This document shows, in pieces, positions 12,318-23,912 of a stretch of DNA of 64,000 nt. The notes beneath the pieces are model-generated. The model worked only from the letters and a program-made list of their open reading frames with translations, ran no database searches and was not told where the DNA came from. How positions within the stretch are numbered: the stretch's first letter is position 1; every line of letters starts with the position of its first letter. The stretch is from contig NCSJ02000148.1 of assembly GCA_002812745.2 (NCBI GenBank), forward strand, positions 1-64,000. Direction: 5' to 3'. Origin of the DNA: Scytalidium lignicola. Taxonomy: Eukaryota; Ascomycota; Leotiomycetes. A program made the translations under genes and the position numbers.

Positions 12318-13888
12318 CAGCTCTTTGTGCGTTCAACCATGTGGAGACGTTGAGTGAAACATGGAGGACCTGCTTCGGTCTGAGTTCTCGCCATCGCTCA
12401 TATTTTCCTTAAACTATATCGAATTGCATAGCGAGAGTCTGGATGATATACACAATTTTTGTTCCACTATGCCTTATAATTATCCGTTGCTTGGGTGTGT
12501 ATGAATTTGGGAAACGGGAAAGGTCTGAAATTTAAGGGAAATGTCTATTTGGACGTTTTGCCGGGTAGCGAGCGGGTCATTAGGGGTATGTGTGCTTGTG
12601 TACTAAAATTTCGTGTATGGTTAGTATCTTTTTCTCCTACTGAGTGGAAGGAGTTTTGGGTGATCTGTAGAGGGTTGGTTTTTGTCTGTAGGCAAAGTTA
12701 ATACCGCATCAGTCTCCACATACCTCAAAGAGGTCATATCTTTGATGCTCTCAGTGAAGGTTCATCTCATGTGACTTAACATATCGCCGGTGATTCATCA
12801 GGCGCTCCACCGAGAACAACAAACCTGTTGATTCAATCATTCATCAAATTCGCTACCTATTACTGATATCCACATGAGACGGGCGACTTGGACCTAAGTT
12901 CAAAGTGCCTTCTGTTCTTTTCCTAGAGTGAGCTAGCAAACTTTCTCTTGTATGCTCTCCTACTCAAACCCTCCTTCCACGCCTCCTCGCCTTGTGCAAC
13001 GTAAGCCCAGGACTCGTAGTGTGTCGAGACCAGAACATCAACCTTAATCTGCCGGAAGTGGATGGGTAATAAGGTTTCGGAGCGTTATTTTTGGCAGGAA
13101 GCTTGGCGGTTAAACTAACTAGATTTCTTTATAGTCTTGGAGGAAGGGTCTCGTCGAAGTAGCGGGGGTCCGGGACAGTCCAAAACTCACCGATTCCGAG
13201 ATAGGTTCGAGCTTTAAGAGTGTTTCTGTAAAAGTGATAGACTTGTCCAGGTCTCAAGCATGTAGGACAGCTCATGAAGAGTAGTATCAGACGACGACAT
13301 GTCTAGTTTAGTCTGATTATTGATGGTAATATATATTAATGTTCTTTTTCCAACACAGCAAAGTAATAGCTATCTCTTTTTGGTTTAGTTTAAGCAGTAA
13401 TGGTTGTCTTGATAATATTGCCAAGCTTCACTATTTTTACAGATCTTACTCACACAACAGCTACCTAAATTCTAAGTTCGACATTACCTCTAACTAGTCC
13501 AAAGATTCAACATTTATCTTGCTACATGATGCTTATAGTCTAGTAATTAGGATAAGTATTGATAGTAGGTATAGGTGCGACACAAAGTCTTTATTAAAGC
13601 TAATCTAGAAATCGACTTTCCGCTCATCGGGACCGGCCGACAGAAAAGCGCTTTTAAATAAAGCCCAACACCATTTTCATTCCGCAAGTCATTAAAATTT
13701 TTGAACTGTCAAAGTTAAGTGTAAAAGTTATAAATACGCCATCATAAACTTTTCTTTACTTCACAGTCCAATATTCATCTCTTCCTCTATCCCATTCTAG
13801 CCCTTTACCATAGAAAAGTGTTGATATTTACCACTATCCATCAAAACCACTCCAACTCTTTCAACACTCATAGAAAAGCAAAAATAAT
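12318..13888. other. Intergenic, STE50 to AroM-like gene
   Basis: About 1.6 kb. It becomes AT-rich from about 13260 onward. I see no gene. The last 150 bp look like a normal fungal promoter and CT-rich leader. Confidence 0.5.
13729..13736 (+). promoter_or_regulatory. Putative TATA box of the AroM-like gene
   Basis: TATAAATA about 153 bp before the start codon, followed by a pyrimidine-rich tract typical of fungal transcription starts. This suggests the gene is equipped for eukaryotic expression. Confidence 0.4.
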
Positions 13889-14572
13889 ATGCCTCACGCA
13901 CCAGCAAAGTCAGTAGCATTACTGAATATTGGACAATCCCAATCAGAACCAGATCCCGATTGGACCCAGCTTCCACATGATATCATAGACGTCAGTCCTC
14001 TAGATGCATACACGCTCAAAGAGCTCCTAACCAAATTCAACCCGCTGGAGGGTGAAATGCCCATCAGCTCAACCACTAAATCAGGAGACCGCGTCCTAGT
14101 CTCTAAATCACTCTTAGTTCCAGAGCTCAATAAAGCTATTCAAGAGTGTGAGGCCAAGGGAATGCAAACCATCGTTCTCGACTGTACCGGCGACTTTGAC
14201 CTCGTTACTTCAACGGCGAAGGTGATACTCCCAGGACAGGTCCTGTATCAGAGAGAATTACAGCGAGAGTGGATGGACTCGGAGAAGGTGGCTGTCTTGG
14301 TTCCTGTTGATGAGCAGCAATCGTTTTTAACTGAGCGATGGATTGGAAGATTGCCCAAGACCGTCAAGGTTAAAGCATTTACGTTGTCACCGAAAGCATC
14401 ATTAGATGAGGCCACGAACTCTGCAAAGAAGCTGGTGAGTGAAGGGTATTGTGCTGCTATTATGGATTGTTTTGGATATTCAGTTGCGCAGGGGAAGGCG
14501 GTTGAGGAGGCGGGTTTGGATGTGTTTCTGGCGAAGGGTGTTACTATTGATGCGCTTGCTGGTGAATACTAA
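13889..14572 (+). CDS. AroM family protein, intronless
   Basis: Single exon of 227 residues, near the length of bacterial AroM (about 225). The family is best known from bacteria. Its E. coli member is a TyrR-regulated gene of unknown biochemical role beside shikimate-pathway genes. Related proteins share a racemase-like fold and often sit near racemase or hydantoin-metabolism genes. Family landmarks visible here: an N-terminal LLNIGQ strand, a PLDAYTLKEL block, the DCTGDF motif with a cysteine near residue 100, VLVPVDEQQ, the second cysteine motif MDCFGYS, and the C-terminal VFLAKGVTIDALAGE. The two cysteines in DCTG and DCFG occupy the places expected for a two-cysteine racemase-type active site; that is an inference. 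No signal peptide. It lacks introns, unlike most neighbours. The real substrate is unknown. Confidence 0.8.
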   Translation: MPHAPAKSVALLNIGQSQSEPDPDWTQLPHDIIDVSPLDAYTLKELLTKFNPLEGEMPISSTTKSGDRVLVSKSLLVPELNKAIQECEAKGMQTIVLDCTGDFDLVTSTAKVILPGQVLYQRELQREWMDSEKVAVLVPVDEQQSFLTERWIGRLPKTVKVKAFTLSPKASLDEATNSAKKLVSEGYCAAIMDCFGYSVAQGKAVEEAGLDVFLAKGVTIDALAGEY

Positions 14573-15109
14573 TTCCTCGATATGAACTTGTTCTTATTTA
14601 GTCAAGAATCGGATCTGTGTGATGTAGGTTAAATATTAAATAATATTTTCTTGCAACAGCCTCACCATCAGCTTGTCGTTTTTATTCTCAAATCCCAATT
14701 ATTTAAGATGAGCCCTAAACGACCTTCACAGTTTAAAGTACATTAAATTTACACAGTAATTTTAATTTGACAGTACATCGGCAGATGGGTTGCTCAGGAA
14801 CCTATACTGAACGTAAAGTCCTTTCGAGCTTATATAGTTTTCAAGGGCTTTATATTATATCTAGAAATCTCTCGCTTACTGCCAAGATACTGCCCTTCAT
14901 GATAGCTGGACCTAAATATATGACGCTGTGATCTACGCTAGAGTAGTTCATAGATACATCATGTCTCATGTCTCATAACACTGTATAGCTAGAACTATCG
15001 CCGCTTTGTAAAAATGAACTTTAAAAGAAGAGCACATTGCCCTAATTCCCAAAACCCGAACGCCGTTTTCTTATAAACCATTTTATAACCCAGAGTAATT
15101 GAATCACTT
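14573..15109. other. Intergenic between convergent genes
   Basis: About 540 AT-rich bases holding the two 3' ends. No other feature recognised. Confidence 0.5.
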
Positions 15110-16588
15110 CTAAAAGAACACACTTTTCTTCTTGGTTAATTTATTTCTCCCAAATCCAAAATAACCACCACCATCATTGCTTCCAGAGGAACTAAAAAAT
15201 CCACTTGAAGACGCATTTCCAGCATTTGGAGGTTGTAAATAGGGTCCTGAATGTCGATGAGGCCTCTTTTGAGGAGGTGGTGCATTTGATCCACCCATGA
15301 GATTTGATAAATTAGATATGCTAGCGCGATTGTCAAAGTTCCCTAATGGTCCGTTGGCAGGAGTGCTTACTGGCCGTTGAACAGGCGGAGGGCGTGAGTG
15401 TGGAGCGCTGTAGTACTGAGGGAAAGCTTCAGTTCTGGAATAAGGTGGCTGATTCACATACGGCGATGCTTGTGGTCGAGGAGGTTGAGATGGTGGTGGA
15501 GCCTGCTGCTGAGGATGTCGGGAAGGTAATGGGGGAGGGACTCCATATATCTTCTTCAATCGCTCTGTTTCCTTTTCCACTTCGGCCTCTCGGCGCCGCC
15601 GCTCTTTCTCCTCTTGCTCAAGCATTTTCTTCAACCTCCTTTCTTCTTGACGGGCCGCTCTTTCACGATCTTTCTCTTCAGCCTCTATTTGTGCTTTCAG
15701 TCGTGCTGTCTCGGGATCAAGTGTGGGAGACGTCGACACTTTTGAAACTGGGAAAATTGCCCCTGACATAGTTGCGACTGGTGATGTCGATTTAGGAGGT
15801 ATTACTGTACCACTGTTTTTCCTGGTTGCCGTCGGGGCATTGATATTGAACATTTCGCGGTTAGGGTTAAAGAAAATGTCTTTGATAACAGATGCGCCTA
15901 ATAGTATCACCACTTCTAGTCCCTTGAAATCTTCGAGGTCAACGCGGTGCATATTTGGCTGATATAGTGTCAGAGTCTTGCTCCCCTTAAACATCGCTAT
16001 TGGAATATCTGGCTCCTTGTTCTTTTTTGTATCTGAAGATTTCCCCACCAGGAAACAAGTTATATCCTTTGATAATTTCCCGTCCCTCTTCCACTTGAAT
16101 GGGACCTTAGGTGTAATATCGGAGGCCGGTGGATCGTCTTGACTTCTATCCAACATTGAAGCCGAAGGCTGACGGAAGCTAGTTTGGGGCATTTCAAACT
16201 CCCAGTGGGAGGAACTATTCCACGATCCAGCAATCTGTCGTACGGTAACCTGTTGGTCAGGATTGTAGAGTTGGATTATGAAATTATTTGGGACAATAGG
16301 CACTAAAGGTGCCGGAACTCCATTCTGGGCTCGGATTTCAGCTGCTGAAAGTGTGGGCTGTTGCCATTCTGGTTGAACCAGCACTTCCGCGTACAGCACT
16401 TCGGGATTGTATGAATCGTACAACGCTATTGCATAGCAGTTTTTTGACGCTGGCAGTTTAGGGTCAGGCCGTCGTAACGTGTATTGAGGTTGTAGTTCAG
16501 ATTCATCCTGGCTAAAGTAAATTGTATTGGAGAGAGGAGCATCCGGGGAAGGCTTGATGTAGAACGTGGGTAGGTTTGAGTCTAGCAT
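15110..16588 (-). CDS. Conserved-looking fungal protein of unknown function, coiled coil and proline-rich tail
   Basis: Single exon, 492 residues, ATG at 16588. I do not recognise the family. The first 250 residues look folded, with alternating hydrophobic strands and the segment DLEDFKGLEVVILLGASVIK near the end of the domain. It reads like a globular binding domain of the kind found in filamentous-fungal proteins of no known role. Residues of about 288-347 form a highly charged arginine/glutamate coiled coil. The remainder is rich in proline, serine and glycine with polyproline runs that could bind SH3 or WW domains, and ends in a lysine cluster (KLTKKKSVFF). No signal peptide or membrane segment. 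It is tail-to-tail with the AroM-like gene and upstream of another leftward gene. Confidence 0.75.
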   Translation of the reverse strand: MLDSNLPTFYIKPSPDAPLSNTIYFSQDESELQPQYTLRRPDPKLPASKNCYAIALYDSYNPEVLYAEVLVQPEWQQPTLSAAEIRAQNGVPAPLVPIVPNNFIIQLYNPDQQVTVRQIAGSWNSSSHWEFEMPQTSFRQPSASMLDRSQDDPPASDITPKVPFKWKRDGKLSKDITCFLVGKSSDTKKNKEPDIPIAMFKGSKTLTLYQPNMHRVDLEDFKGLEVVILLGASVIKDIFFNPNREMFNINAPTATRKNSGTVIPPKSTSPVATMSGAIFPVSKVSTSPTLDPETARLKAQIEAEEKDRERAARQEERRLKKMLEQEEKERRRREAEVEKETERLKKIYGVPPPLPSRHPQQQAPPPSQPPRPQASPYVNQPPYSRTEAFPQYYSAPHSRPPPVQRPVSTPANGPLGNFDNRASISNLSNLMGGSNAPPPQKRPHRHSGPYLQPPNAGNASSSGFFSSSGSNDGGGYFGFGRNKLTKKKSVFF

Positions 16589-17194
16589 TTTGAACTTTTG
16601 AAGCTCTGACGCGATAAGCGTCTTGACAATTTCTCAAGCGTTCCAAGTAATACTATCAAGACAACAGTATTTTGAAACTAGTAATGTTTGTCTTGCTTAG
16701 AAGGCTGGGGAACCATTGCTTAAGTTCTTATGTTGAAGATGACGATGGTCATGGGGCTGAGAGCGAGGCTGAGTACCAGCCCATCGGTCGGAGAGTACGC
16801 ACGCAACTAACTGTAGTCGTAATGGCTATTTTTAGAACACGTCCACATCACGTGATTATAACCAGTGGCTTGTGTTTGTGGCCTGGTTTTTGGACCAAGA
16901 TATACAGAAGAATTTAACTAAAAATTAAAGATGAATAAATCTTGAGAAAATTAATTTCTAGGTTGGAGAAACGAAGCTTAGTCTTGGCTGAATAACGTGG
17001 AGCCGAAAGTGAAACTCATTTTCATATGAGCACGGAGAATGAAATTGTAGACTTATTTATCATCAGCTATCACTAGAATTTAAGTTAACCCTAGTACTCC
17101 AATGCTATGCAAACTTTCTGATATACATGGAATACTCCAATCGAGCACCGGGCTCAATATACCGCATATTTCTAAAACATTTTTATTGTTGGTA
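16589..17194. other. Intergenic
   Basis: About 600 bp with AT-rich parts. It holds the promoter of the coiled-coil gene and the 3' end of the membrane protein gene. Nothing else recognised. Confidence 0.5.
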
Positions 17195-18928
17195 TCAAGG
17201 GAGTCGATTGACAGCAAATCTTTTGTCTAGAATTTCGCTGGGGACGCGGGAACCTTTTGAGATCTCGACTTCATCTCCTGGATGATGTTGGAATGCTGGA
17301 TCATCACTTGACTTCCTCAGATGAGATACACTAGCCGGAATGTCAGGGACTTTCGGGACCGTCTCATTCGATTTATGTCGTTTGTCAATACGATTGGTCT
17401 GTTGAGTTACCCATGAACTAATGGACCTAAAACGCGGAGCTGACTCTACGGATGTTGAAGTATAAATGGTGTCCCTGTCACCCCTCGACTGTGGATTTGT
17501 AACCCATGAGAAGCGTGAAATTCGAGATAACGAAAACTGAGACGGCCGCCGAACAGTTTGATCTAAGGCTGCAGGGTTGGCTTTTGAGCGCCTTGACCCC
17601 GGCACCAAGATTTGGGCATCTCCAAAACCAGATGAGATGTATGATAGATCGCTCACCCGATTGACCTCACGTTGCGCAGGGTCGTATGCATCTGAGGTCT
17701 GCCTCGACAGGCTTGTCATGTAGGGAGTAGAGGAGTCCTGTTGTGAGGATCTCGAGGGAGGGACAAGTGACCGAATTGTGGCCTTTTTGATGTTGATCAT
17801 AACTGGCCTTTCTTCTGTATTATAAAATGTTTTTTCAGAAGCCTCAACTGGCACCGGTTCAAAGCTGAACGGTGCAGGATGGTCTAGTAACGCTTCGCGA
17901 GTCATATCTAGCCTCGCTACATCCGGACGAGGTGCTTGTGCTGCAGTTCCTGGTTTAGCCAGTTGTGGGAGAGTGTTCGCAGCAAATGCGTCGAATTGGC
18001 GTTGAATTGGGATACCCTTTGCATCTGAGGAATAATCATGATAGATATCATCATAGGTTGGAGGGGTTTGATTAGAATGAGATAGCTTGCTCTTTTTCCA
18101 GGGAAAAAGCGTCCCTTTCAAGCCCTTATGTAAAGAGCTAAATCCACCAGCTTTTGCTCGAAAAATTAAATATATAATTGCTGTCAAAAGAATAAAAGCA
18201 CCTAAAAAGATTTTTAGCTCCGGTAAATATAACACTAACGCAAATAGAAACATACTGATTGATCCAACCGTAATCAGGGCAGCTGTTAGAGCGTGAGAAT
18301 TCGAGTGATGATTATGAAATTTGTCGAGATTCGCTATTGAGGTAGAGGAACTTATGCTTGTATAGGCACTAGTCGTTTCTGCCAGACGAGGAGGGATAGA
18401 TGTAGTAATAGACGTCGAGGAAGAACTGTAAGATTTAACTTGTGGGAAGGAAGACACAGTAGAAGACAATGCCGGAACAGTTGTCTGCTATTGTCAGTTC
18501 CGGAAAGTTATTCCATTTCAACAAGAGCAACTTACAGTAGACAGCATCGCGGTGTTCATCATAGTGGTAGACGTTGGTAGTGGAAGTGGTGAAACAGTTG
18601 TGAGAGTCATCACGCTTATTGTATCCAGAGTGCTGGTGGTGTACAAACTGGACACCAAGGAATTTTGACCATAATCCTCAAAGTGTTCGTCGTCTTTCTT
18701 ATCTGAATCAGGTCCACCATGATGGCTTAATCCATTATCAACACCATGTCTTCCACCTCCACCATCATTATGTCCACCTCCTTTGCCATTGTGTCCATTA
18801 TTGTTCTCATAATTATTCCTGTGGTGGTTGTCTCTACCGTTTCTCCTCGGTTTCTCGTATTCCCCCAAATCGTTTCGTAAACTCAATCCAGCCACGCTCT
18901 TTCGAGAGATTTGATCTACCGGTGCCAT
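17195..18928 (-). CDS. Membrane protein with Ser/Thr-rich extracellular-type region and PPxY tail
   Basis: Two exons: 18928-18536 and 18487-17195. The intron is 48 bp, phase 0, and the product is 561 residues. I chose the ATG at 18928; the open frame extends upstream only through non-ATG codons. Residues 30-80 are rich in His, Asn and Gly. A Ser/Thr-rich stretch follows, then one or two adjoining hydrophobic segments at about 197-245 (ALTAALITVGSISMFLFALV and IFLGAFILLTAIIYLIF), a basic stop-transfer and a long polar tail. The tail carries PPTYDD near residue 266, a PPxY motif of the type bound by WW domains of Rsp5-like ubiquitin ligases. No clear signal peptide is visible, so topology is uncertain. 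The layout loosely recalls fungal wall-stress sensors, but I see no defining domain. Confidence 0.75.
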
Positions 18929-19994
18929 TATAGTCCTCAACCTCTGCCCCAAAACGGCTGCTTCTTCCTAGGACTCGCCAGTATGGAGGATTAGTAGAGC
19001 ATTAAATGCTCTGCAAGTGCAAGAAATGATCGTAATGCCAAAATAAGGCTCAATAGTGAAGAGACCTGCTCGTTGAATAGATCCACGAGCCAGTCGTGTA
19101 GAAAGAATGAATGGAAATGAACGAATGGAAAGAAAGGAAGGTGTTGTCATCAGATGATCTACATCCTTGAGTTGAACATGCAATGAACGGATCAGGCCGT
19201 AGAAAGTTTAAAGATCAGGAGAGATGGAGAACTCTAGAGTTTGTGCGGGGGACAACAACCCAAGAAGCAACAGGAAGCACGGACAAGAAGAAAAGAGATT
19301 TGGAATGTGGTTCAGATTTGCTGTGCCAGCAGTCTCGACTTACGCCAAGCAGCAACCTGCCGCATAACACCATGTACATGCGGAAAGGTGCAGTTGTACG
19401 CTATGCTTGTAACATAGCTATTCTGACCCCTTCTGGTGAGTTTGGTGGTTGAAGCAGGGGGTAAAGCATTTAAATGCGCCCATCTCGTGCTACGGTAACA
19501 GTAAAGGGGTGTTGTTGACCGTCAAGTGTGCTGCGAGGTCAATCATGGACTGTCAGGGAGGTGTTTCAGGGCATGCTTTCAGGAGTAAAACCGCTTCAGC
19601 CGTGCTCCTGTGGCAGCCGCCCTTGTATCTGAGACCCAGCCACATCCACCAAGAGATTCGCCCGCAAATTAAAACTCAAAGGATAACAGCTTCACTGAGA
19701 CTAAGATCTTCTTGAGGATCTTGATGGTCTACTTGGTACGGGAGAAGAACACCGCTAAGGATGTAATTAGCTTCGGATGTAAGATTCGGGAAGTCCCAGC
19801 GGAACCCTACGTTAGATCTTATCGCGCGTGCGCCTTTGATAACACCAAATCGAGAGTATCTCAAATAACATCGAGCTAGTAATACTAGAACACAAAGCCT
19901 TGTGACCATTTTTATCCTTGTTTATGTATTCTGAGGACCAATTATTGTCAATTGATGTCTTATTACTTATCCATCGAGCTGCTCCCTTTGAAAA
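18929..19994. other. Divergent intergenic region
   Basis: About 1.1 kb between the leftward membrane protein gene and the rightward acetyltransferase gene. Several short frames on both strands have no domain or splice support. No element recognised. Confidence 0.45.
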
Positions 19995-21144
19995 ATGACT
20001 ATTACGGTTTCGAAGCTCACCGAAGATGACATCCCTGGTGCTATCGACGCAATTCAAGAGGCATTTGCGGACGATCCATATAACTTGTGGGTTTATAACG
20101 ACCGGTCAAAGGTTAGAATATATATTAATTACCGTATTCTTGTTATGTCTCAAAACGTTGCATCATGCCTCCTTTCTCTCAAGCGCAGCCCCCATCTTTC
20201 GACGATTCCAGTGAACATGAAGGACAACAATTAAACTCTAGACAATCTACTGCCATTCAATTAGCTCTACTAAGTCATATATTACTTGCCTGTTTTCTTC
20301 TTCTCTAATGCAGATAACTGGGAAACTAACTTACGTGTTGAACGAAGCTTAACTTGAGACGGAACAGAGTATCACTTGGTATCCGTTGCAGATGGGGAAT
20401 TCGAAACGCACTTTTCTATGTTGCTAAAGATGACAGTGCTGAAGATAAAGATAAAGTCCTCGGTATCGCCATGTGGATGCCCCCTCGGCCAGCCGGAAAT
20501 AAAGAGACTTGGGCCGAATATCTCGAAGGATGGAGATTGTGGTTCCAGCAGGTTGGAATGAATCTTTGGTTTGGAAGAGGAGGCTTGAATGTTAAGGTAT
20601 GCATCTTCATTTTCGTAATCTTTCTGTCTTGGGGTCTGGCTAGCCCAAATGGATGAACTTCTAAAAACTTGGTAGCTAAGCTATGGCGTTTTGGAATTGG
20701 CTGAACTATCACCAATATTCTTGAGTTACACCTGTCACTAGTTACCAATGATACGTGGTTTCTAGAAAGACCCTGGACATGCGGTTATACAGTACATTTG
20801 CCCTAGAAAATGTAGCTAACCAATAATAGCGGTATTATATATGGAAACAAAGGCAAGCAGAGGCTCAATCTGAGATCTGGACGGATCCTAATGGTTACTA
20901 TTTCCTCAATATCATGGTTGTCAAGCCGGGACATCAAGGGAAAGGCATTGGAAAAATGTTGGCTGGAGAGGTGACCAGAATGGCTGACAAGGAAGGGAAA
21001 AGATGCTACCTCGAATCGAGCCGAGATGTCCCCAATATGAAAATCTACGAGGCCATGGGTTTCCATTTCGTAAAGCAGATGTCGTGTGAAGATGATGGCG
21101 ACGTCTGCAAGCTCTACTGCATGGTCAGGGAACCCAGGCAATGA
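19995..21144 (+). CDS. GNAT family N-acetyltransferase
   Basis: Three exons: 19995-20111, 20348-20596, 20830-21144. The product is 226 residues. GNAT enzymes move acetyl from acetyl-CoA to an amine. The acetyl-CoA binding signature is V-x-P-x-x-Q-G-x-G-x-G, here VKPGHQGKGIGKML, in the last exon. An IMVV strand comes before it and the family's IYEAMGF segment after it. The N-terminus (LTEDDIPGAIDAIQEAFADD) and the VLGIAMWMPP strand are also typical. The substrate is unknown; fungal paralogues of this shape are usually annotated only as GNAT. Introns of 236 and 233 bp are about four times the local norm, but each has a CTAAC branch sequence before its AG and all phases are 0. An in-frame TGA just before exon 2 fixes that acceptor. 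Confidence 0.85.
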
Positions 21145-22075
21145 ATCTTACGTCATATATATATAGGTCGAGACGAATTATAGGTAGATATATGTTAGGT
21201 GTTAGGTGGCACCGTAGTTGGACAAATACGTGTATCTCAGCAGTCAGTCACATCTAGCCTGTGGATATACTTATAGACGTATAGATGTTATCCTGTAACA
21301 TTGTTTGTGGATCGATGGGCTTTAAAAAAAATGGCGTTGAAAGAACAAATGAGAATACTGATGACAATCCCAAAATTAACTCGAGATAAATTCTATTGGC
21401 TTATCATGCTTGGGGCGTACGTTGCGTCATTACTTAATCAAATTTGTTCCGTCTGAAAAATGCCGTCGGAGGTTAGTCCAGAGATACCGACCACCGAGAA
21501 TCCTCCACTGTTGAGTTACGGGATGCCACTTGAACGCTTCACTATGATTAGAGGACGATCTATCGACTTTCACAATTTGGGTCAATCCTCTGTGAAATAC
21601 GCCGTACGCTCTCTGAAGCTCGTTTTGCTAACGCCACAAAGCCGCTGAGAATTTCCCATGTTTCCGCACCTCTCGGAACTGCAGTCCGATACGGGATTAC
21701 TACGGCTCTCTAGACCTATTAAAAGCCAAATATGGTTACGGTACCAAGAGAGATTCGATAAAGAAAGCTACATATACTGTTGAGAAAACACGAAAAGTGG
21801 ATACGGGTCAAGGGAGGTTGAGTCCGTCCTAACCCGTCGGAAGCCATTGGCTGAGCCATTTTAAGCCCTGGAGCCCCCCCTGTCAACAATTTTTTTTCGC
21901 CTATCTGACGCTCTGGCAGCTGCCAGGAAGTGTGCCAGAGGAGCAGGTCAAAACCTTATCTAGCGTGCCTCGTTTCTAGCTGTGTAGTCATAAAGCAAGA
22001 ACTAAGCTCTCAATTCTGATCTCAACCACTTTCAGGCCAACTAACGCCTGGCTATCACCCTCCGCACCTGGGAGT
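21145..22075. other. Intergenic
   Basis: About 930 bp with a short A-run near 21325 and a T-run near 21890. It contains the NDE promoter. No gene or RNA recognised. Confidence 0.5.
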
Positions 22076-23912
22076 ATGGTATTGTCGTCAACAACAATGA
22101 TGAGGTTGTCTTCCCCGTCAATTGGCTTGAAGGCGGCTGCTGCCACTCGTCGAACCTTCGCAACGTCATCGGAACAAATTTCACGTGCCCGACAGACTGG
22201 ACGACGCGCTGTACAAACCAACCGTCAATTCCAGCAGTCTTTCCGTCGGTCATATGCGGATGCCGCTCCAGCAAAGAAGCCTCGCAGGTTTCGATACTTT
22301 AGATATACGTGGCGATTGACCTATCTCTCGTTGATCGCGGGAACGGCTTATCTTGGGTATGGAGTGTACGAGGCTCGTCACCCTGAAGAACAATTCGAAC
22401 CAGATCCAAGCAAGAAGAACCTCGTCATCCTAGGTTTGTATCTCTCTACTTTTCTTTCTCCATGAAGCAACCCTAATTATGACTTAGGGACCGGATGGGG
22501 GGCTGTTTCACTCCTGAAAAAACTCGACACAGAAAATTACAATGTCATCATTATATCTCCCCGAAACTATTTCCTCTTCACCCCTCTCTTACCATCATGC
22601 ACCACTGGAACTGTCGAGCATCGCTCAATCATGGAACCTATAAGGGCTATTACAAGACAAAAGAAGGCCGCTGTCAAGTTCTATGAAGCAGAAGCGACCA
22701 AGATTGACCCAGAGCGCAAAGTTGTCACAATTGACGATAATTCTGAGATAAAGGGGGCTACAAATAAGAATGAGGTCTCCTATGATATGCTGGTTATGAG
22801 TGTCGGTGCCGAAAATGCCACTTTTGGTATTCCCGGTGTGAAGGAGCATTCTTGCTTCTTGAAGGAGATTGGTGATGCTCAGCAGATCCGAAAGAAGATT
22901 ATGGATTGTGTAGAGACTGCAGCCTTCAAGGACCAATCCCCAGAAGAAGTTGAACGTCTACTCAACATGGTTGTCGTGGGAGGTGGTCCAACCGGTGTTG
23001 AATTTGCAGGTGAACTACAGGATTTCTTCGACCAAGATGTTAAGAAGTTAATTCCTGAAATCCGTGACAAGTTCCACGTTACCTTAATTGAAGCACTTCC
23101 GAATGTTCTACCTATGTTTTCAAAGCAGCTTATTGACTACACTGAATCCACTTTCAAGGAGGAAAAGATCACAATTAAGACAAAGACAGCAGTGAAAAAG
23201 GTGACAGATAAATATGTGGAAGCAGAAGTAACCGGACCTGATGGAAAGAAGACGATTGAGACATTTCCCTATGGCTTGCTTGTTTGGGCGACTGGAAATG
23301 CAGTCCGTGGGATAGTGAAGGATCTCATGAACCAGATTCCAGCGCAAAAAGATTCTCGACGAGGTCTTGCCGTCAATGAATACCTCGTGGTTCAAGGAGC
23401 GAAGGATATATGGGCCGTTGGCGACTGCGCTGTTGCTGGATATGCCCCGACTGCCCAAGTTGCTTCTCAAGAAGGTGCTTTCTTAGCTCGTCTCTTCAAC
23501 ACAATGGCTAAGACTGAAGCGATTGAGAAGCAGATCCAGGATCTTAGCTCATCTCTGAACCTTGCGCCTGGAAACAGCGCCGAAATTGCCAAGGAGATCG
23601 AGACCCATGAAAAACAGCTGAAAAGAATAAAGGATATCAAGCCTTTCCACTACACTCACCAAGGTTCTCTTGCATACATTGGTAGCGAGAGAGCAGTCGC
23701 TGATGTGAGCTGGTTGAACGGAAACTTTGCGACTGGTGGCGGCTTAACGTATCTGTTCTGGAGAAGTGCTTATTTGAGCATGTGCTTTAGCAGTAAGTTC
23801 AGCCTCCAATTTTCGATAAACCATGCTAACCCTCAAAGCTCGTAACCGAGTCCTTGTCGTTCTCGACTGGTTGAAGTCCAAAGCATTTGGACGTGATGTA
23901 TCAAGAGAATAA
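22076..23912 (+). CDS. NDE1: Alternative (type II) NADH:ubiquinone oxidoreductase, mitochondrial
   Basis: Three exons: 22076-22433, 22488-23792, 23839-23912. The product is 578 residues. Type II NADH dehydrogenases pass electrons from NADH to ubiquinone without pumping protons, on one face of the inner mitochondrial membrane. The N-terminus is a basic, serine-rich presequence (RRTFATSSEQISRARQTGRR), followed by a hydrophobic segment at about residues 80-98 that fits an external (NDE-type) anchor. The FAD-binding motif GTGWGA begins about residue 119. The second dinucleotide motif, GGGPTGVEFAGEL, is near 284. VWAVGDC- and AQVASQEG-type motifs mark the FAD and quinone sites (IWAVGDCAVA, TAQVASQEGAFLA). 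The C-terminus ends in the family's LDWLKSKAFGRDVSRE. There is no EF-hand insert. Internal versus external location is inferred. Confidence 0.93.

Noticed and set aside
18968..19183. Minus-strand frame just upstream of the PPxY membrane protein as an N-terminal exon with signal peptide
   Set aside because: It begins with TTG, and no donor/acceptor pair joins it in frame to 18928; not added.
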